A stretch of DNA of 64,000 nt, taken from contig NZ_JASHJC010000002.1 in NCBI RefSeq assembly GCF_030733385.1, forward strand, positions 124,001-188,000. The letters are read 5' to 3'. A program made the translations under genes and the position numbers. This stretch comes from Roseovarius sp. MMSF_3359. GTDB lineage: Bacteria > Pseudomonadota > Alphaproteobacteria > Rhodobacterales > Rhodobacteraceae. Under the pieces are notes generated by a model. It did not search any database. It had not been told where the DNA came from and worked only from the letters and a program-made list of their open reading frames with translations. Shown piece after piece: positions 60,883 to 64,000 of the stretch. Numbering within the stretch: position 1 is the first letter of the stretch; each line of letters starts with the position of its first letter.

Positions 60883-61236
60883 ATGCGTTACGCCATTTTT
60901 GCCGCCCTGGCCGCCCTCATCGCCGCCCCCGTGTCCGCCGACGGTTTTGCCAAGATATCGAAACGCGCCGATTTCGTGTCGCTGATTAACGGCAAGGACC
61001 TCAAACGCTTCGGAATCAAGCTGAACGTGATGCCCAATGGCAAAATCAAAGGTGACGCCTTTGGACGCGAAGTGCTCGGCGCATGGAAATGGCAACAAGG
61101 CTATTTCTGCCGTGATCTTTACTGGGGATCGCGCGACCTCGGCCCCAATTGTCAGATCGTCGCTGTGCAGGACGGCACCATCCGTTTCGTCGCGGATCGG
61201 GGCCAGGGCGACCACGCGGATTTCGCACTCAGATGA
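60883..61236 (+). CDS. Small secreted protein (117 aa)
   Basis: The signal peptide MRYAIFAALAALIAAPVSAD has cleavage after residue 19. The mature part, FAKISKRADFVSLINGKDLK, then GKIKGDAFGREVLGAWKWQQ and GYFCRDLYWGSRDLGPNCQI, is a small beta-rich domain with two Cys that may pair. Homologues sit beside dapB in this bacterial group and are sometimes named after it by position only. I know of no function. Confidence 0.65.
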   Translation: MRYAIFAALAALIAAPVSADGFAKISKRADFVSLINGKDLKRFGIKLNVMPNGKIKGDAFGREVLGAWKWQQGYFCRDLYWGSRDLGPNCQIVAVQDGTIRFVADRGQGDHADFALR

Positions 61237-61328
61237 CACAAGCCGCGCTTTGAGAGCGCGCGCCCCCTTTCGCCACATCGCCTGATCCGGTACTCCTGCG
61301 GCAATTGCCCCCGCAGAGAGGCCCGAGC

Positions 61329-62867
61329 ATGAAACCCATCCGCCTGCTTTCCAGCGTGCTGACCGTCGGGGTCTGGACCCTGCTCAGCCGGGTGTTGGGC
61401 TTCGTGCGAGATGTGATCATCGCCAACCTGCTCGGGCCGGGCGTGCTGATGGACGCCTATGTGGCCGCCTTCCGCCTGCCCAACATGTTCCGCCGCTTCT
61501 TTGCCGAAGGCGCTTTCAACGCAGCTTTCGTGCCGATGTTCTCCAAACGGTTGGAGGCGGGTGAAGATCCGATCGGTTTTGCCCGGCTAGCAATGTCGGG
61601 GCTCGCCGTGATCCTCCTGATCCTGACGGCACTTGCCATGATCTTCATGCCCGCGCTGGTCTGGGCCACTGCCGAAGGGTTCTATGGCGATGAACGCTTT
61701 GATATCACTGTTGAATTCGGGCGGATCACCTTCCCCTATATCCTCTTCATCTCGCTCGCAGCACTGTTTTCCGGCGTCCTGAACGCCGCCAATCGCTTTG
61801 CCGCCGCCGCCGCCGCGCCGGTCCTGCTGAACGTGATGCTGGTCACCGCGATGAGCGTCGCATGGTGGTGCGGTGAAGCGGTGGCCGAGGCGCTCATCTG
61901 GACCATTCCCTTCGCAGGCTTGGCGCAATTGGCGCTGGTCTGGTACGCGGCGGATCGCGCCGGAATGCGCATCCGGCCCACGCGCCCGCGCTGGACGCCC
62001 GAAATGGCCCAACTTGTCCGGATCGCGATCCCCGCGGCCCTGGCGGGCGGCGTCATGCAGGTCAACCTGCTGGTGGGGCAACTCGTGGCGTCGAATTACG
62101 AAAAAGCCGTGAGCTGGCTTTATGCCGCCGACAGGCTCTATCAACTGCCGCTTGGCGTGGTCGGCATCGCCGTGGGCATCGTCCTCCTGCCCGACCTGTC
62201 GCGCCGGTTGAAGGTTGATGACCAGACCGGTGCACGGGAGGCCCTGTCGCGCGCCGGAGAGATCTCACTGGCGCTGACAATCCCCTCGGCCGTGGCGTTG
62301 ATGGTGATCCCCCTGCCCCTCGTCTCGACACTGTTCGAGCGCGGCGCCTTTGGCACCGACGACACCGCCGCCACCGCCACCGCCGTCGCGATCTACGGGC
62401 TGGGCCTGCCCGCCTTCGTGCTACAGAAGATCCTGCAGCCGCTGTTTTTCGCCCGCGAAGATACCAGGAGCCCTTTCCGCTATGCCGTGGTTGCCATGGT
62501 CATCAACGCGGTCGTCGCGATCGGCCTGTCATACGCCATCGGCTGGATCGCCGCGGCCATCGCAACGACAGTCGCGGGTTGGGTCATGGTCTGGCTGCTC
62601 CTGCGCGGGGCGCGGGGCTTCGGCGATGTGGCCCGTTTCGATGCCCGCTTCAAGCAAAGGCTCTGGCGGATCATCCTGGCATCGGTCCTGATGGGGGTCG
62701 TTTTGTGGGTGTTGTGGATGCTGATGGGGCCATTCTTCGGCATTCCCGGTATCCGCTGGATCGCCCTGATCGTCCTGATCGTCCTGGGCAGCCTGAGCTA
62801 TTTCGGCTTTGGGCAGCTCATCGGTGCGTTCCGCATGTCCGAACTGCGCGGGTCTTTGCGGCGCTGA
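61329..62867 (+). CDS. murJ: Lipid II flippase MurJ
   Basis: 512 aa from ATG 61329. It has fourteen predicted spans and the MurJ segments VLTVGVWTLLSRVLGFVRDV, PNMFRRFFAEGAFNAAFVPM and LPLGVVGIAVGIVLLPDLSR. It moves lipid II across the inner membrane for peptidoglycan synthesis. A start eight codons earlier (61305) is also open. It follows the secreted-protein gene by 92 bp. Confidence 0.96.
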   Translation: MKPIRLLSSVLTVGVWTLLSRVLGFVRDVIIANLLGPGVLMDAYVAAFRLPNMFRRFFAEGAFNAAFVPMFSKRLEAGEDPIGFARLAMSGLAVILLILTALAMIFMPALVWATAEGFYGDERFDITVEFGRITFPYILFISLAALFSGVLNAANRFAAAAAAPVLLNVMLVTAMSVAWWCGEAVAEALIWTIPFAGLAQLALVWYAADRAGMRIRPTRPRWTPEMAQLVRIAIPAALAGGVMQVNLLVGQLVASNYEKAVSWLYAADRLYQLPLGVVGIAVGIVLLPDLSRRLKVDDQTGAREALSRAGEISLALTIPSAVALMVIPLPLVSTLFERGAFGTDDTAATATAVAIYGLGLPAFVLQKILQPLFFAREDTRSPFRYAVVAMVINAVVAIGLSYAIGWIAAAIATTVAGWVMVWLLLRGARGFGDVARFDARFKQRLWRIILASVLMGVVLWVLWMLMGPFFGIPGIRWIALIVLIVLGSLSYFGFGQLIGAFRMSELRGSLRR

Positions 62868-63024
62868 AGCCGTCCAGGCCGGCGCCATCTTTGGCTCACA
62901 TTTACAGGTCTTCGCGATGAACCGGCACCTAATCCGGCTCTGCGGCCAACAACCGCCGAATTGCTCTCGCACCTTGTGGGCGACTCCCGTATAACCGCTG
63001 CCAAGCATCGGGGAGAAACATGCC

Positions 63025-63813
63025 ATGTCCGGAGAATTGTCACCCATCGACAAGGCCAAGTTCGTTGCCGCCAAGCGCGCGGTCGACTTTGTCGAAGACG
63101 GGATGCGCGTCGGCCTCGGCACCGGCAGCACCGCCGCCTGGATGGTGCGCTGCCTCGGTGAAATGGTCCGCGAGGACGGCCTGAAAATCCGCGGTGTTCC
63201 CACATCGACCCGAACCGCCGACCTGGCGCGCGAAGTCGGGATCGACGTCATCTCTCTCGACGAGGCCAAATGGCTGGACGTGACAATCGACGGCGCGGAT
63301 GAGTTCGACGCCAATCTCAACCTCATCAAGGGCGGCGGCGGCGCGCTTTTGCAGGAAAAGATCGTGGCCACCGCCAGCGATCAGATGATCGTGATCGCCG
63401 ATATCGGCAAGGAGGTCGAAACCCTTGGCGCCTTCCCCCTGCCCGTCGAGGTGATCCCGTTCGGCTGGCAGACCACGAAATCGCTGATCGAAGAGCTGCT
63501 CATCAGCATGGATGTCCTGGGCCGCGACGCCACGCTCAGGATGAATGGCGAAACACCGTTTTTCACCGACGAGGGCAATTACATCCTTGATCTGCACCTC
63601 GGCCGGATCGGCAATGCACAGCAATTGTCGCTGGCGATGAACCAGATGCCCGGGGTGGTTGAAAACGGGCTTTTCATTGATATCTGCGATGTGGTCGTTC
63701 TGGGCTATGGCGATGGCCGGGTCGAGACGCGCGATATCAATCAGGGCACGGTGGAAGAGGACCGTCTGGATTTTTTGGAATCCGACAACCTCTTCTCCGA
63801 CATGCTCGACTAA
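63025..63813 (+). CDS. rpiA: Ribose-5-phosphate isomerase A
   Basis: 262 aa. The phosphate and substrate loops are VGLGTGSTAAWMV, DVTIDGADEFDANLNLIKGG and GGALLQEKIVATAS, typical of RpiA. It interconverts ribose 5-phosphate and ribulose 5-phosphate in the pentose-phosphate and Calvin-type pathways. The sequence runs 12 bp ahead of gor and probably shares its transcript. Confidence 0.96.
   Translation: MSGELSPIDKAKFVAAKRAVDFVEDGMRVGLGTGSTAAWMVRCLGEMVREDGLKIRGVPTSTRTADLAREVGIDVISLDEAKWLDVTIDGADEFDANLNLIKGGGGALLQEKIVATASDQMIVIADIGKEVETLGAFPLPVEVIPFGWQTTKSLIEELLISMDVLGRDATLRMNGETPFFTDEGNYILDLHLGRIGNAQQLSLAMNQMPGVVENGLFIDICDVVVLGYGDGRVETRDINQGTVEEDRLDFLESDNLFSDMLD

Positions 63814-64000
<187 letters not shown>

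Overview
The window looks like the chromosome of a marine Rhodobacteraceae (Roseobacter-group) alphaproteobacterium. The core genes are GC-rich, and their order and content fit that group: a murA-DUF2948-hisD cluster, mreBCD-mrdA-rodA, an RpoH sigma factor, gshB-yraN-rsmI-LppC-glnD, and dapB, murJ, rpiA and gor. This assignment rests on gene content and protein sequence read by eye; no database search was run.

Layout. (1) 1-2924, minus strand: partial hisD, DUF2948, murA and a 51-aa ORF, a tightly spaced set of core genes. (2) 3011-3085: tRNA-Thr(GGT), used as an integration site. (3) 3087-23581: a 20.5-kb integrative element, visibly AT-richer than its surroundings. It is bounded by a 24-bp direct repeat (one mismatch) of the tRNA 3' end and carries a P4-type tyrosine integrase at its right edge. 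(4) 23745-64000: core chromosome.

The element has three kinds of content. Its right third is a compact minus-strand unit: integrase, an unknown partner, an AlpA-type regulator, two small proteins, a DUF3987 primase/helicase-like protein split by an in-frame TGA, a 94-aa protein whose gene contains a large inverted repeat, DUF5681 and two short proteins. This layout resembles phage satellites or defective integrative elements. At 5.2-8.4 kb there is a second minus-strand block of phage-like small genes, controlled from a divergent promoter region that has three palindromes next to an XRE repressor. The rest is a mosaic of very small genes and decayed fragments: UPF0149-like, XRE 3' end, two ParB-like pieces and a truncated solute-binding protein. 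A YedK/HMCES-type gene, several membrane proteins and three previously unnamed families of small paralogous proteins (A, B, C below) lie among them. Families A and B form a two-gene module present twice in opposite orientation, and family B members share an upstream motif. I consider this the best candidate for an undescribed system here.

The right-hand core begins with an Amt-GGDEF-EAL fusion, a likely ammonium-responsive cyclic-di-GMP enzyme. It is followed by the rod-shape and elongation cluster, a dehydrogenase, SseB/UDG genes and an ArsR-regulated permease. Next come polysaccharide export genes (KpsT-like ATPase and KpsE-like protein) with kdsA and a phosphomannomutase, an SDR and M3 peptidase, then moeB, dut and coaBC. 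The final stretch holds a ChaN-like protein, rpoH, cobU with a phosphatase, a GST with a Cys-rich tail, comM, a hydrolase, gshB, yraN, rsmI, an LppC/LpoA-type lipoprotein, glnD, a response regulator, dapB, murJ, rpiA and the start of gor.
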